Counted from the first letter of the stretch, positions 9,383-18,266 are shown. The stretch is DNA of 64,000 nt from Neorhizobium galegae bv. orientalis str. HAMBI 540 (GCF_000731315.1 NZ_HG938353.1:1-64000); one strand, 5' to 3'. The notes: generated by a model not told the origin, from the sequence alone. Translations and numbers: made by a program.

Positions 9383-10939
9383 TCAGAACGCCGCGACCCC
9401 GGCGATCGCGCGCTTTTCGCGACGGCGCTGGACGGAAGAAGGAATGTTCATCGCCTCGCGGTACTTCGCGACGGTCCGGCGCGCGAGCTCGACCCCGCCG
9501 CGTTTCAGGCTGACGACGATATCGTCGTCGGAGAGCACCGTCTCAGGCGTTTCCTGGGCGATCAGCAGGCGAATCCGATGGCGCACGGCCTCCGCCGAAT
9601 GGCTGTCGCCGCCTTCTTCCGCCGAGCCGATCGACACTGTGAAGAAATATTTGAGCTCGAACAGCCCCCGCGGCGTCAGCATGTATTTGTTGGAGGTGAC
9701 GCGGCTGACCGTCGATTCATGCATCTTGATCGCTTCGGCGACGGTCTTGAGGTTGAGCGGGCGCAGGTGATCGACGCCGTGGATCAGGAAGGCATCCTGT
9801 TGCCGGACGATTTCGGCCGCCACCTTCATGATCGTCTTGGCCCGCTGGTCGAGGCTGCGCGTCAGCCAATTGGCATTCTGCATGCATTCGGAAAGAAAGT
9901 TGTGGTCGTCCCCGTTTTTCGGGCAGTGCTTGGACACCGTCTGGAAATAGCTGTGGTTTACCAGGACACGCGGCAGGGTGTCCGGATTGAGCTCGACCAC
10001 CCAGCTGCCGTCGGGCGCTGCGCGCACGACGATATCCGGCGAAATCGTCTCAGACATGCCGCGCTCGAAGCCGGCGCCGGGCTTGGGGTTGAGGCAGCGG
10101 ATTTCTGCCAGCATGTCGATGAGGTCTTCGTCGTCGACGCCGCAGATCTTTCGAAGCGAGGCGAAGTCGCGTTTGCCCAGCAGATCCAGATGTCTGATCA
10201 GCGCATCCATGGCCGGGTCGAGTCGGTCCTTTTCCCGAAGCTGGATTGCCAGACATTCGCTGAGCGATCGCGCGAAGACGCCCGGCGGATCGAGCGTCTG
10301 CAGCGAGCGGAGGATGGCTTCTACATTCTCGACGCTTCTGCCCAGGCGGGCGGCAATCTCCTCGATGTCGCCGAGCATATAACCGGCCTCGTCCAGCTGA
10401 TCAACGAGATGTTGGGCAATCAGGCGGTTGGCCGCATCGATGATCAGGAAAGGGATCTGCTGGTTCAGGTGGTCGCGCAGCGTCACCTGACCGGCGACGA
10501 AATCATCCAGATCGTAGTCTTCGCCAGACTCGCCGCCCGGCATCGATTTCCATTGGCTGAGCAGCTCCGGCGCATCGGCGCGCCGCGCCGGACCATCGTC
10601 GGGAAAGACGTTCTCGAAGCCCGTGTCGAGCCCTTCGCCGAGCCTTTCGGCGCTGATGGAAGAGGACCCCTCGTACCAGCCGCTATCGACTTCGGCCACT
10701 GCCGAACTCTCGCGGTCTTCAGTCGGGGCAAAGTCGTCGGCGCTGTCGAAGCCTGTTTCCGCGTCGTTTTCGCTCTCGTTTGACGTAATTTCGAGCAGCG
10801 GGTTCTTTTCGACTTCCTGGGCGATGAACTGGTTGAGTTCGAAATGCGTCATCTGCAGCAGCTGGATGGATTGCATCAGCTGCGGCGTCATCACCAGCGA
10901 TTGGGTTTGGCGTAGGAAAAGATTAGCGGATAAACCCAT
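9383..10939 (-). CDS. rpoN: RNA polymerase sigma-54 factor RpoN
   Basis: Sigma-54 directs RNA polymerase to -24/-12 promoters that need AAA+ activators such as NtrC, NifA and DctD. The 518-residue reading has the glutamine- and leucine-rich region I (QSLVMTPQLMQSIQLLQMTH), an acidic region II, the core-binding domain, an HTH region, and the RpoN box ARRTVAKYRE at about residues 486-495, which contacts the -24 element. ATG at 10939 (MGLSANLFLRQ) with GGGAG upstream is preferred over an in-frame TTG at 10963. A sigma-54-type site lies just upstream, suggesting autoregulation. Confidence 0.96.
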   Translation of the reverse strand: MGLSANLFLRQTQSLVMTPQLMQSIQLLQMTHFELNQFIAQEVEKNPLLEITSNESENDAETGFDSADDFAPTEDRESSAVAEVDSGWYEGSSSISAERLGEGLDTGFENVFPDDGPARRADAPELLSQWKSMPGGESGEDYDLDDFVAGQVTLRDHLNQQIPFLIIDAANRLIAQHLVDQLDEAGYMLGDIEEIAARLGRSVENVEAILRSLQTLDPPGVFARSLSECLAIQLREKDRLDPAMDALIRHLDLLGKRDFASLRKICGVDDEDLIDMLAEIRCLNPKPGAGFERGMSETISPDIVVRAAPDGSWVVELNPDTLPRVLVNHSYFQTVSKHCPKNGDDHNFLSECMQNANWLTRSLDQRAKTIMKVAAEIVRQQDAFLIHGVDHLRPLNLKTVAEAIKMHESTVSRVTSNKYMLTPRGLFELKYFFTVSIGSAEEGGDSHSAEAVRHRIRLLIAQETPETVLSDDDIVVSLKRGGVELARRTVAKYREAMNIPSSVQRRREKRAIAGVAAF

Positions 10940-11036
10940 GGCGGACGCGAAACTCCCGTGCAATCCCCTTGAACCACCCGGTCATGGATGGCGGACGCTC
11001 GCTTTCGGCCAAGCCTCCACAAGGCCAAATTTGCAT

Positions 11037-11053
11037 CTGGCACAAGAATTGCT
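11037..11053 (+). promoter_or_regulatory. Sigma-54 (-24/-12) promoter site in the rpoN-lptB gap
   Basis: The stretch CTGGCACAAGAATTGCT has TGGCAC and TTGCT with exactly 10 bases between the GG (11039-11040) and GC (11051-11052), the sigma-54 spacing. It faces right, away from rpoN and antisense to the lptB 3' end. On the opposite strand, CTTGACC (11068-11074) is a good -35 for rpoN, and its -10 region would fall about 11045-11050, inside the sigma-54 site. Confidence 0.7.
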
Positions 11054-11074
11054 TTTTTGAAAGATTTGGTCAAG

Positions 11075-11117
11075 CGCTGCAGTGCGGGAAAGTAAATTTC
11101 TTTGGCGCGCTGCAGCG
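11075..11117. repeat. Inverted repeat between lptB and rpoN
   Basis: Eleven-base arms (11075-11085 and 11107-11117, one mismatch) built around CGCTGCAG flank a 21-base loop that holds a small GAAA/TTTC stem. It lies 14 bases past the lptB stop, so it may end lptB transcription, but no T tract follows on that strand. The left arm touches the putative rpoN -35 box. Confidence 0.45.
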
Positions 11118-11130
11118 ACCGGAACAGCGT

Positions 11131-11937
11131 CTAGAGGCTGAACTTGTCGCCGAGGTAGAGGCGGCGGACGTCCGGGTTGTTGACAATGTCGTCTGCGCGG
11201 CCGTGCGTCAGTACTTCGCCCGCATGGATGATATAGGCCCGGTCGATCAGGCCCAATGTTTCGCGGACGTTGTGGTCCGTTATCAGAACGCCGATCCCGC
11301 GTGCCGTCAAGTGGCGCACGAGGTTCTGGATGTCGGAAACCGAAATAGGGTCGACGCCCGCAAAAGGTTCGTCGAGCAGCATGAAGGCAGGGTCGGTCGC
11401 CAGCGCTCGGGCAATTTCAAGACGTCGGCGCTCACCGCCGGAAAGCGCAACGGCCGCTGTTTTCCGAAGTTGGCTGATATGGAACTCTTCCAGCAGCTCG
11501 TCGAGTTTACGTTCCCGCTCGTCCCTGTCGGGCTCGTGGACTTCCAGCACCGCGCGAATGTTTTCCTCGACTGTCAGGCCGCGGAAGATCGATGCTTCCT
11601 GCGGCAGATAGCCCACGCCCAACCGGGCGCGGCGATACATCGGCATGCGGGTGACTTCGTTGCCGTTGATCGCGATCATGCCTTCGTCCACCGGCACCAG
11701 GCCGGTGATCATGTAGAAGCAGGTCGTCTTGCCCGCGCCGTTCGGCCCGAGCAGTCCGACGGCCTCGCCACGGCGCACGACCAGCGACACGCCGTTGACG
11801 ACGCGACGCGTGTCGTAGGTCTTCGAAAGCCCATGCGCGACCAGCGTACCCTCGTAGCGCGCTTTATCGCGTACGACGAAGGGTTCGGGCGCGGACGGCT
11901 TCCTTGCCGACAGACTGGTGATGAACGGTATTTTCAC
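11131..11937 (-). CDS. lptB: LPS export ABC transporter ATPase LptB
   Basis: LptB is the cytoplasmic ATPase that powers LPS extraction from the inner membrane with LptFGC. The 268-residue protein has Walker A GPNGAGKTT, the Q-loop in GYLPQEASIFRGL, the ABC signature LSGGERRRLEIARAL and Walker B FMLLDEPFAGVD. About 30 extra N-terminal residues precede the ABC core. The start is GTG at 11937, 12 bases beyond the lptA stop. It closes the lptC-lptA-lptB run and precedes rpoN, an order conserved across proteobacteria. Confidence 0.95.
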   Translation of the reverse strand: MKIPFITSLSARKPSAPEPFVVRDKARYEGTLVAHGLSKTYDTRRVVNGVSLVVRRGEAVGLLGPNGAGKTTCFYMITGLVPVDEGMIAINGNEVTRMPMYRRARLGVGYLPQEASIFRGLTVEENIRAVLEVHEPDRDERERKLDELLEEFHISQLRKTAAVALSGGERRRLEIARALATDPAFMLLDEPFAGVDPISVSDIQNLVRHLTARGIGVLITDHNVRETLGLIDRAYIIHAGEVLTHGRADDIVNNPDVRRLYLGDKFSL

Positions 11938-11949
11938 GTCAAATGTCTA

Positions 11950-12504
11950 TTATTGCTTTGGCCGCGATTTCGGGTCGAGCAGGATCTCAACGCGCCCGCC
12001 ACAGGCGTCGAGCTTGGCCTGGCCGGTTTCCATCAGGACGGTGAGTTTGCAACCCTTGAAGACGTTAGGGCCTTCGGAGAGCACGACCTGCTTGCCGGAA
12101 AGCACGAAGGTTTGGGATTTCATGTCGAACTCGCCCTTCTCGGCGGTCGCCTGCTGCGTTCCCGAGGTCAGAAATACCGTCTCGTCGAGGAATATCTTGT
12201 CGATATTGGCGTTGCCCGAGGTCACCGAGCCACCTTCACCCGTATAAAGAACCGTCATCTTGCCCGCCTTCATCGTGGTCGTGCCCTGCACGACCTGGAC
12301 GTTGCCGGTAAAATAGGCCTTCTTTTCCTGCTCCTTGATCTCGAGTTGGTCACTCTGGATCTGGATTGGTTGGTCGCCGGAAAGCTTCAGGCCTTCCATC
12401 TGGCTGGTGGTCGTCTGGGCATGTGCGGTCGCTGCTAGACAGGAAATAAATCCTGCCGCGATCAGAACTGCGGCATTGCGTGTAAGAAGGCGGCGATTGA
12501 TCAT
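11950..12504 (-). CDS. lptA: LPS transport periplasmic protein LptA
   Basis: Periplasmic bridge protein of the LPS transport machine (OstA/LptA domain). The 184-residue protein begins with a signal peptide (about residues 1-29, ending near TAHAQ), followed by the OstA jelly-roll repeats (PIQIQSDQLEIKEQEKKAYF, GNVQVVQGTTTMKAGKMTV). Length is normal. The start ATG lies 12 bases after the lptC stop, consistent with one transcript lptC-lptA-lptB. Confidence 0.92.
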   Translation of the reverse strand: MINRRLLTRNAAVLIAAGFISCLAATAHAQTTTSQMEGLKLSGDQPIQIQSDQLEIKEQEKKAYFTGNVQVVQGTTTMKAGKMTVLYTGEGGSVTSGNANIDKIFLDETVFLTSGTQQATAEKGEFDMKSQTFVLSGKQVVLSEGPNVFKGCKLTVLMETGQAKLDACGGRVEILLDPKSRPKQ

Positions 12505-12516
12505 GACGGCCGGGCT

Positions 12517-13185
12517 CTATTTGCCTTGGTTGCGAATGGTGGCTGGATCGAGATGGACGCGAACCTGGCCTTTGAAGGTGATGGTATGTCCCTTATCCGT
12601 TATCTTTAAAGACTCTGCAACGATAGAGCCTTCTTTCATGGCGATATCGACGTGCTCGGGTGAATTCATCACACCAGCGTTGATATCGAGATGGGCGGAT
12701 TTGAAGCGGGCGGTGATCCCGTTGCTCAGATTGACATCGAACGGGGAGTTGAGATCGAGCATGTCCGTGCCGCGGTCGAAGTCGGCGCCGGTCGCGATGA
12801 CCCGCGCGATAACGTCGTCGTTGACCGGCACGGCGGCCTTGACGTCCTCAAGCGTGATCATGTTCGAGTTCTTGATATCCTGCAGCGCACGGTTTGCGGT
12901 CATCGAGTAGCTGATGCCGTCCTTGTTGCGGCCGGAGATCGCCGGTCGTTCCATGACGATCTTTCCGTTTTCGATCCGGGCGTTTTCAATCGAAAGGTTT
13001 TCCGGCAGGTAGGCGCGGACAATCGAGATAGCGATGAAGGCGGCCGAAATCACGCCGGCCAGGATCGGCAGCAGTATCTTGAGTTTACGCACGAGCGAGG
13101 AATGCGCCAGCGCCGCCTGATAGGCATCCGCGCGCGGCTCCAGCGCCGCAGTAAAGCCTGCCGTTTTTCGAATATGCTGCAGCAT
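12517..13185 (-). CDS. lptC: LPS export protein LptC
   Basis: Bitopic inner-membrane protein that passes LPS from the LptBFG pump to LptA. The 222-residue reading has a short cytoplasmic part, one membrane helix (ILLPILAGVISAAFIAISIV) and a periplasmic LptC domain. ATG at 13185 (MLQHIRKTAGF) is preferred because AGAAGGA lies upstream; an in-frame TTG at 13272 would overlap a likely promoter -10 box. The sequence is weakly conserved as is usual for LptC, so the call rests partly on its position before lptA and lptB. Confidence 0.87.
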   Translation of the reverse strand: MLQHIRKTAGFTAALEPRADAYQAALAHSSLVRKLKILLPILAGVISAAFIAISIVRAYLPENLSIENARIENGKIVMERPAISGRNKDGISYSMTANRALQDIKNSNMITLEDVKAAVPVNDDVIARVIATGADFDRGTDMLDLNSPFDVNLSNGITARFKSAHLDINAGVMNSPEHVDIAMKEGSIVAESLKITDKGHTITFKGQVRVHLDPATIRNQGK

Positions 13186-13270
13186 GAGTGCCGGGTTGTT
13201 CCTTCTAGCTCGTCTCCATGCCCATCTCGGCAATGCCGATGGAACAGGTAGGAGCTTTGCTTTGTCCGCC

Positions 13271-13299
13271 AATATGGTTTTTATTCAATCAACAAACAA
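13271..13299 (-). promoter_or_regulatory. Candidate promoter of the lptC-lptA-lptB run
   Basis: On the minus strand TTGTTT (13294-13299) and CATATT (13271-13276) are 17 bases apart in an AT-rich pocket about 85 bases upstream of lptC. Match to consensus is moderate. Confidence 0.4.
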
Positions 13300-13390
13300 T
13301 AATGGGCAACATAAAAACGTGATGTGAGCCGCTGCAAAACACGCTAGAGAGCCTATTTAGCAACGACGGTTCATCTCGAAGGGTGATTTT

Positions 13391-14347
13391 ATGGATCAAA
13401 TGGCAATCGCGGACCGGCGCTCCCTGCGCCGCAAGCTGAGTTTCTGGCGGGTCGTTGCTCTTGTTTTTTTGGTCGGCATCGGTTTTGCGCTCTACCGTGC
13501 CGTTGCCGGCGAGAGTGCCGGATCCGCCTTGCCTCATGTCGCCCGCATCGAAATCTCCGGTTTGATCACCGATGACAAGGAATTGCTGGAGCGCCTCGCC
13601 AAGATTGCCGAGAGCAGCCAGGCCAAGGCGTTGATCGTCTCGATTTCCTCGCCGGGCGGGACGACCTATGGCGGCGAGCGCATCTTCAAGGCGATCCGCA
13701 AGGTTTCCGAAAAGAAGCCGGTCGTTTCCGATATCCGCACGCTGGCCGCGTCTGCCGGCTATATGATTGCCACCGCCGGCGACCAGATCGTCGCGGGCGA
13801 AAGCTCGATCACCGGTTCGATCGGCGTCATCTTCCAATATCCGCAGGTCGATGAGGTGATGAAGAAGATTGGTGTCTCGCTGGAAGAGATCAAGTCGGCG
13901 CCGCTGAAGGCCGAGCCGTCGCCCTTCCATCCCGCGAGCGAGGAAGCCAAGACGATGATCCGCAGCATGGTGATGGACAGCTATGCATGGTTCGTCGATC
14001 TCGTTGCCGATCGCCGCAAGATGCCGCGCGACGAGGTGCTGAAGCTCGCGGATGGCACGATCTTCACCGGTCGCCAGGCACTCAACGTCAAGCTGGTCGA
14101 CAAGCTTGGCGGCGAGGAGGACATCCGCGACTATCTGGAATCACGGGGCATCTCGAAGGACCTGCCGATCGTGGACTGGAAGGAGCGTAGTTCTTCCTCG
14201 TCCTTCTGGCTCGCGAGTGCCATCAGCGAGATGTTGAACCTCTCCGGTCTCGGCCAGGCAATCACTCCCGACGTCCTTCGCGTCTTCGGCGCCGACAAGT
14301 TGTTTCTTGACGGTCTTGTCTCCGTTTGGCAGGTTGGGCGCGGTTAA
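13391..14347 (+). CDS. sppA: Signal peptide peptidase SppA (S49)
   Basis: Membrane-anchored serine protease that degrades cleaved signal peptides. The 318-residue protein is the short, single-domain form: one membrane helix near residues 17-36, then the ClpP-like S49 fold. The probable catalytic serine is in LAASAGYM (about 120) and the lysine in PLKAEPSPF (about 174), a spacing like that of the characterised short SppA. ATG at 13391 follows an AAGGGTG site. It is divergent from lptC, and ihfB follows in the same direction. Confidence 0.9.
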   Translation: MDQMAIADRRSLRRKLSFWRVVALVFLVGIGFALYRAVAGESAGSALPHVARIEISGLITDDKELLERLAKIAESSQAKALIVSISSPGGTTYGGERIFKAIRKVSEKKPVVSDIRTLAASAGYMIATAGDQIVAGESSITGSIGVIFQYPQVDEVMKKIGVSLEEIKSAPLKAEPSPFHPASEEAKTMIRSMVMDSYAWFVDLVADRRKMPRDEVLKLADGTIFTGRQALNVKLVDKLGGEEDIRDYLESRGISKDLPIVDWKERSSSSSFWLASAISEMLNLSGLGQAITPDVLRVFGADKLFLDGLVSVWQVGRG

Positions 14348-14373
14348 AAATCTAAACTTTTCAGGGGGCAACC

Positions 14374-14673
14374 GTGATCAAGTCAGAACTGGTGCAGATC
14401 GTTGCGGCTCGCAATCCGCATCTCTACCACCGCGACGTCGAGAACATCGTCAATGCCGTGCTCGACGAGATCACAGATGCCCTGGCAGGCGGAAATCGTG
14501 TCGAACTGCGAGGCTTCGGCGCGTTTTCTGTGAAAAATCGTCCCTCCCGGTCCGGTCGCAACCCGCGCACCGGCGAGAGCGTCTTTGTCGAGGAGAAATG
14601 GGTTCCTTTCTTCAAAACAGGCAAGGAACTGCGCGAGCGCTTGAATCCGGGTCTGGACGACGAAGAGGATTGA
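14374..14673 (+). CDS. ihfB: Integration host factor beta subunit
   Basis: IHF-beta pairs with IHF-alpha to bend DNA; it assists sigma-54 promoters, recombination and replication. The 99-residue HU/IHF-fold protein shows the arm and signature region [20 protein letters not shown]. The start is GTG at 14374 behind AGGGGG. sppA ends 26 bases upstream and the LapA-domain gene follows about 100 bases later, so the three may share a transcript, as in many alphaproteobacteria. Confidence 0.94.
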   Translation: MIKSELVQIVAARNPHLYHRDVENIVNAVLDEITDALAGGNRVELRGFGAFSVKNRPSRSGRNPRTGESVFVEEKWVPFFKTGKELRERLNPGLDDEED

Positions 14674-14774
14674 TCCTTCGGGCGCGGCTTTCGCCGCCCT
14701 TGAAACCCCACAAAGCGCGCCTATTCTGCAACAGATGCTGGTAAACAGCAGGCAGTCTGCTGCCGGAGATTCAG

Positions 14775-15110
14775 ATGGATAAGTTCAAAAGGATCGTCTC
14801 GCTCGTGGTCTTCGTGCCGCTCGGCATCGTGCTGATCGTGCTCGCAGTCGCGAATCGCCAGATGGTCACCCTGGCGCTGAACCCCTTCCGGCCTGAAGAC
14901 GGCATGTTGGCGGTCAGCGCACCCTTCTTCCTGTTTCTGTTCCTGGCCTTGCTGGTCGGCTTGTTCATCGGCTCGTTCGTGACCTGGTGGAGCCAGGGCA
15001 AGCACCGCAAACAGGCTCGCGTCGAAGCGCGCGAAGCGGTCCGATGGCAGAACGAGCATAAGGCGGCCGTCGCTGGACGGCCTGCCTCGGCGCAACTTCC
15101 TTCGAAATGA
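14775..15110 (+). CDS. LapA-domain (DUF1049) membrane protein
   Basis: A 111-residue protein with two membrane helices (about residues 7-26 and 48-70) separated by a short loop, then a charged cytoplasmic tail beginning WWSQGKHRKQAR. This matches the lipopolysaccharide assembly protein A (LapA, DUF1049) domain. In E. coli LapA works with LapB in controlling LPS synthesis; the rhizobial role is not shown by sequence. It lies downstream of sppA and ihfB, a common alphaproteobacterial arrangement. Confidence 0.8.
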   Translation: MDKFKRIVSLVVFVPLGIVLIVLAVANRQMVTLALNPFRPEDGMLAVSAPFFLFLFLALLVGLFIGSFVTWWSQGKHRKQARVEAREAVRWQNEHKAAVAGRPASAQLPSK

Positions 15111-15126
15111 ATTCAGGCAAAGTAAA

Positions 15127-15582
15127 TCAGGCTTGCGCGGCCTTGGCTACGACGGCCTTGTTGAAATCCGCAAAAAACTGGCCGGCGAGCTTCTGCGAGG
15201 TCGAATCGATCAGTCGTGAGCCGAGCTGCGCGATCTTGCCGCCCACCTGAGCCTTGGTGGAGTAACGAAGCAGCGTGTCGCTGCCGTCGTCAACCAGCGT
15301 GACGGTGGCGGAACCCTTGGCGAAACCTGCGATACCGCCCTTGCCTTCGCCTGAGATCGTGTAGCTCACCGGTGGGTTGATGTCGGAGAGGGTCACCTCG
15401 CCGGAAAAGCTCGCCGAGACCGGGCCGACCTTCAGCTTGACGGTTGCGGAAAGCTCGGTTGGAGACTTTTGTTCGAGCGTCTGGCAACCGGGGATGCATT
15501 GGCGAAGGATTTCCGGGTCGTTCAACGCCGCCCAGACCACCTCGCGAGGTGCTGCAATACGTTCTTCGCCGCCCATATCCAT
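15127..15582 (-). CDS. CoxG-like SRPBCC family protein
   Basis: A 151-residue protein of the carbon monoxide dehydrogenase subunit G (CoxG) branch of the START/SRPBCC fold: GEERIAAPREVVWAALNDPE at the N terminus and GSRLIDSTSQKLAGQFFADF near the C terminus are typical. In CO-oxidising bacteria CoxG helps anchor or mature the dehydrogenase. No cox genes are nearby, so the function here is open. The ATG has GGAGGA 9 bases upstream. It is divergent from the RNA methyltransferase gene. Confidence 0.83.
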   Translation of the reverse strand: MDMGGEERIAAPREVVWAALNDPEILRQCIPGCQTLEQKSPTELSATVKLKVGPVSASFSGEVTLSDINPPVSYTISGEGKGGIAGFAKGSATVTLVDDGSDTLLRYSTKAQVGGKIAQLGSRLIDSTSQKLAGQFFADFNKAVVAKAAQA

Positions 15583-15709
15583 GTGATGATCCTCCGTCCA
15601 CCGTTGCTAGACTTATTGCAAGGGCGATGATCTTTGCCAAGGGGGACAAAAGGCGGACATGCCGGGGCTTCAATAAAACACGCCGCCATCGGCTCCCCGG
15701 CTTTGAAGA

Positions 15710-16867
15710 ATGGCCGGCAAATGCTATCTGCTGCCCAAGTCTCAAAAATCCAAGCGGATGAACGTATTGAAGAACAAGGAAAGGCGGCCGGGTGAAAAAG
15801 CCCGGAGCGATGCCGGCAACAGGTCCTCCCGCGGGTACGCCGCCGCAAAACCAGCGGCAGTCAAGCAGGTCCCGCGGCTGCAGGAAAGGGCCGCGAAACC
15901 CGCGCCGGCCGCAGCACCGGCGGAAACCCGCCCGCTTTTGCCGCGCAGCGGCGAGCGGCCGCCTGAGCGCGTGCCGATCATTCTCGAATCGTCCGGTGCC
16001 GGTGATTTTCACCTGGTCGACAGCGGCAACGGGCTGAAACTCGAGCAATACGGCCCCTACCGCATCGTCCGGCCGGAAGCCCAGGCGCTCTGGCAGCCGT
16101 CGCTTGCCGGCCACGTCTGGGAAAAGGCGGATGCACTCTTCACCGGCGATACGGATGAGGACGGCATGGGTCGCTGGCGCTTCACCAGGGAAGCTCTTGG
16201 CGAAACCTGGCCGTTGTCGCTGCTCGGCACCGATTTCCTCGGCCGCTTCACGTCCTTCCGCCATGTCGGCGTCTTCCCGGAGCAGATCGTTCACTGGGAG
16301 TGGATGAAGAACCGCATCGAGGAGGCGAAACGCCCGGTGAAGGTGCTGAACCTCTTCGGTTATACGGGCGTTGCCTCGCTGGTCGCGGCAGCTGCCGGCG
16401 CCGAAGTTACCCATGTGGATGCCTCCAAAAAGGCGATCGGCTGGGCGCGCGAGAACCAGTCGCTCGCACGCCTCGACAAGGCGCCGATCCGCTGGATCTG
16501 CGAGGACGCCATGAAGTTCATCCTGCGCGAGGAGCGTCGCGGCAACCGCTACGACATCATCCTCACTGATCCGCCGAAATTCGGCCGGGGTCCGAATGGT
16601 GAAGTCTGGCAGCTTTTCGATCATTTGCCGCTGATGCTCGACATCTGCCGCGAACTGCTGTCCTCGAAGGCGATCGGCCTGGTGCTGACCGCTTATTCCA
16701 TCCGCGCCAGCTTCTACTCCATCCATGAACTGATGCGCGAGACGATGCGCGGCGCCGGCGGCGTCGTGGAATCGGGCGAGCTCGTCATCCGTGAGGCGGG
16801 GCTGGACGGCAAGACGCCGGGCCGCGCGCTTTCCACATCTCTTTTCAGTCGCTGGGTGCCGGCATGA
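15710..16867 (+). CDS. Class I SAM-dependent rRNA methyltransferase (RlmI-like)
   Basis: A methyltransferase of the RlmI/RlmK-like RNA (cytosine-5) group. The C-terminal two thirds carry motif I LNLFGYTGVASLVAAAAGAE, the acidic D in THVDASKKAIGWA, and the catalytic-type motif LTDPPKFGRGPNGEVW. The first 85 or so residues are basic, proline- and alanine-rich and look disordered, in place of the PUA domain of E. coli RlmI. ATG at 15710 is used; ATG at 15758 (MNVLKN) is possible. It overlaps the next gene by 4 bases. Confidence 0.84.
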   Translation: MAGKCYLLPKSQKSKRMNVLKNKERRPGEKARSDAGNRSSRGYAAAKPAAVKQVPRLQERAAKPAPAAAPAETRPLLPRSGERPPERVPIILESSGAGDFHLVDSGNGLKLEQYGPYRIVRPEAQALWQPSLAGHVWEKADALFTGDTDEDGMGRWRFTREALGETWPLSLLGTDFLGRFTSFRHVGVFPEQIVHWEWMKNRIEEAKRPVKVLNLFGYTGVASLVAAAAGAEVTHVDASKKAIGWARENQSLARLDKAPIRWICEDAMKFILREERRGNRYDIILTDPPKFGRGPNGEVWQLFDHLPLMLDICRELLSSKAIGLVLTAYSIRASFYSIHELMRETMRGAGGVVESGELVIREAGLDGKTPGRALSTSLFSRWVPA

Positions 16868-17724
16868 CCGACGATTTTCAGAAATCCGGACCACGACGGG
16901 TCGGCCATGTGAAGGAAGTCACTTCGCTTTCCAATCCGATCATCAAGGACATCAAGGCGCTCACCAACAAGAGGGACCGCGAAGAGAGCGGCACCTTCAT
17001 GGCCGAGGGCCTGAAGCTCGTCATCGACGCACTGGAGCTGGGCTGGGAAATCCGCACGCTGGTCTATGCCAAGGCGGCCAAGGGCAAGGCGCTTGTCGAG
17101 CAGGTGGCGGCCAAGACGGTCGCCCATGGCGGGCTGGTGCTGGAGGTCAGCGAGAAGGTGCTCTCGTCGGTCACCCGCCGCGACAATCCGCAGATGGTGG
17201 TCGGCATTTTCGAGCAGCGCTGGAAGAAACTCGACGATCTGAGGCCGGGCAGGGACGAGACGCTGGTGGCGCTCGACCGCGTGCGCGACCCCGGCAATCT
17301 TGGCACCATTATCCGCACCGCCGATGCCGCAGGCGCCACCGGGGTGATCCTGGTCGGCGAATGCACCGACCCGTTTTCGCTGGAAACCGTGCGTGCCACC
17401 ATGGGTTCGGTCTTCGCGGTGCCGGTTGTCAAATGTTCGGCGGAAGAATTCCTGAGCTGGCAGAAGCGCTCCGGCACCCAGGTCGTGGCGACCCATCTCG
17501 CCGGCGCCGTCGACTATCGCACCGTGGATTATTCGAAAAAGCCGGTCGTGCTGCTGATGGGCAACGAGCAGTCTGGCCTGCCGGACAATCTTGCTAAGGC
17601 TGCCGATCGCACCGTTCGCATTCCCCAGCAGGGCAGGGCGGACTCGCTCAACCTCGCCGTCGCATCCGCCGTGATGCTCTTCGAGGCCCGCCGCCATCTG
17701 CTGACCTTGGACGACAAGAAATGA
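16864..17724 (+). CDS. TrmH/SpoU family RNA methyltransferase
   Basis: A 286-residue SPOUT methyltransferase acting on ribose 2'-OH of rRNA or tRNA. The three SpoU motifs are present: [27 protein letters not shown] and [17 protein letters not shown]; the N-terminal substrate-binding domain starts near residue 20. Exact target is not determinable. The ATG overlaps the preceding methyltransferase stop (ATGA) and its own stop overlaps lspA in the same way, so the three are translationally coupled. Confidence 0.9.
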   Translation: MTDDFQKSGPRRVGHVKEVTSLSNPIIKDIKALTNKRDREESGTFMAEGLKLVIDALELGWEIRTLVYAKAAKGKALVEQVAAKTVAHGGLVLEVSEKVLSSVTRRDNPQMVVGIFEQRWKKLDDLRPGRDETLVALDRVRDPGNLGTIIRTADAAGATGVILVGECTDPFSLETVRATMGSVFAVPVVKCSAEEFLSWQKRSGTQVVATHLAGAVDYRTVDYSKKPVVLLMGNEQSGLPDNLAKAADRTVRIPQQGRADSLNLAVASAVMLFEARRHLLTLDDKK

Positions 17725-18212
17725 CCGGACGCGTAGCCCTTCTTTCGCGGCCACTAGTGGCTCTGATCGTCATCGTCGTCGCGGTCGTCCTCGATCAGGT
17801 GGTGAAGATCGCCGTCGAGAATTATCTTCCGATGCAGGAAGCGGTGCCGCTGCTGCCGCTTTTGGCGCTCTACCGTACCTATAATCTCGGCGTCGCCTTT
17901 TCCCTTCTGTCCGGCATGGAGCGGGAATTCATCGTCGGCATGCGGGTGCTGATCGTCGCATTCGTGCTCTGGCTCTGGCGCCGCACCCCGAAGGAGCGGC
18001 CTTTCGCCCATGCCGGGTTCACGTTGATCATCGCCGGCGCGGTCGGCAACCTGATCGATGGTTTCGCCTATGGCCATGTGATCGACTACGTCCTGTTCCA
18101 CACCGAGACCTGGTCCTTCGCGGTCTTCAACCTGGCGGACAGTTTCATCACCATCGGGGCAGGCCTGGTGATCCTCGACGAGCTGGTCGGGCCGAAAAAG
18201 GTCGATCAGTAA
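17721..18212 (+). CDS. lspA: Lipoprotein signal peptidase II
   Basis: Inner-membrane aspartic protease that cleaves prolipoprotein signal peptides after lipid attachment. The 163-residue protein has four membrane helices; the two catalytic aspartates are in GHVIDYVLF and [11 protein letters not shown], and the conserved YNLGVAFS motif precedes them. It starts within the stop of the SpoU gene. The window also holds lnt, the next step in lipoprotein maturation, about 24 kb away. Confidence 0.95.
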   Translation: MTGRVALLSRPLVALIVIVVAVVLDQVVKIAVENYLPMQEAVPLLPLLALYRTYNLGVAFSLLSGMEREFIVGMRVLIVAFVLWLWRRTPKERPFAHAGFTLIIAGAVGNLIDGFAYGHVIDYVLFHTETWSFAVFNLADSFITIGAGLVILDELVGPKKVDQ

Positions 18213-18266
18213 AATTTTACCTGATTGCTCTAAGGATTGGGAAAGAAACCTCGTTAGTCTTTCCCA

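Noticed and set aside
9224..10783. A 519-codon open frame antisense to rpoN, and similar long frames opposite mutS, the malic enzyme, lnt, metK and ybeX
   Set aside because: All are shadows of well-supported genes, with low-complexity translations and no family motifs.
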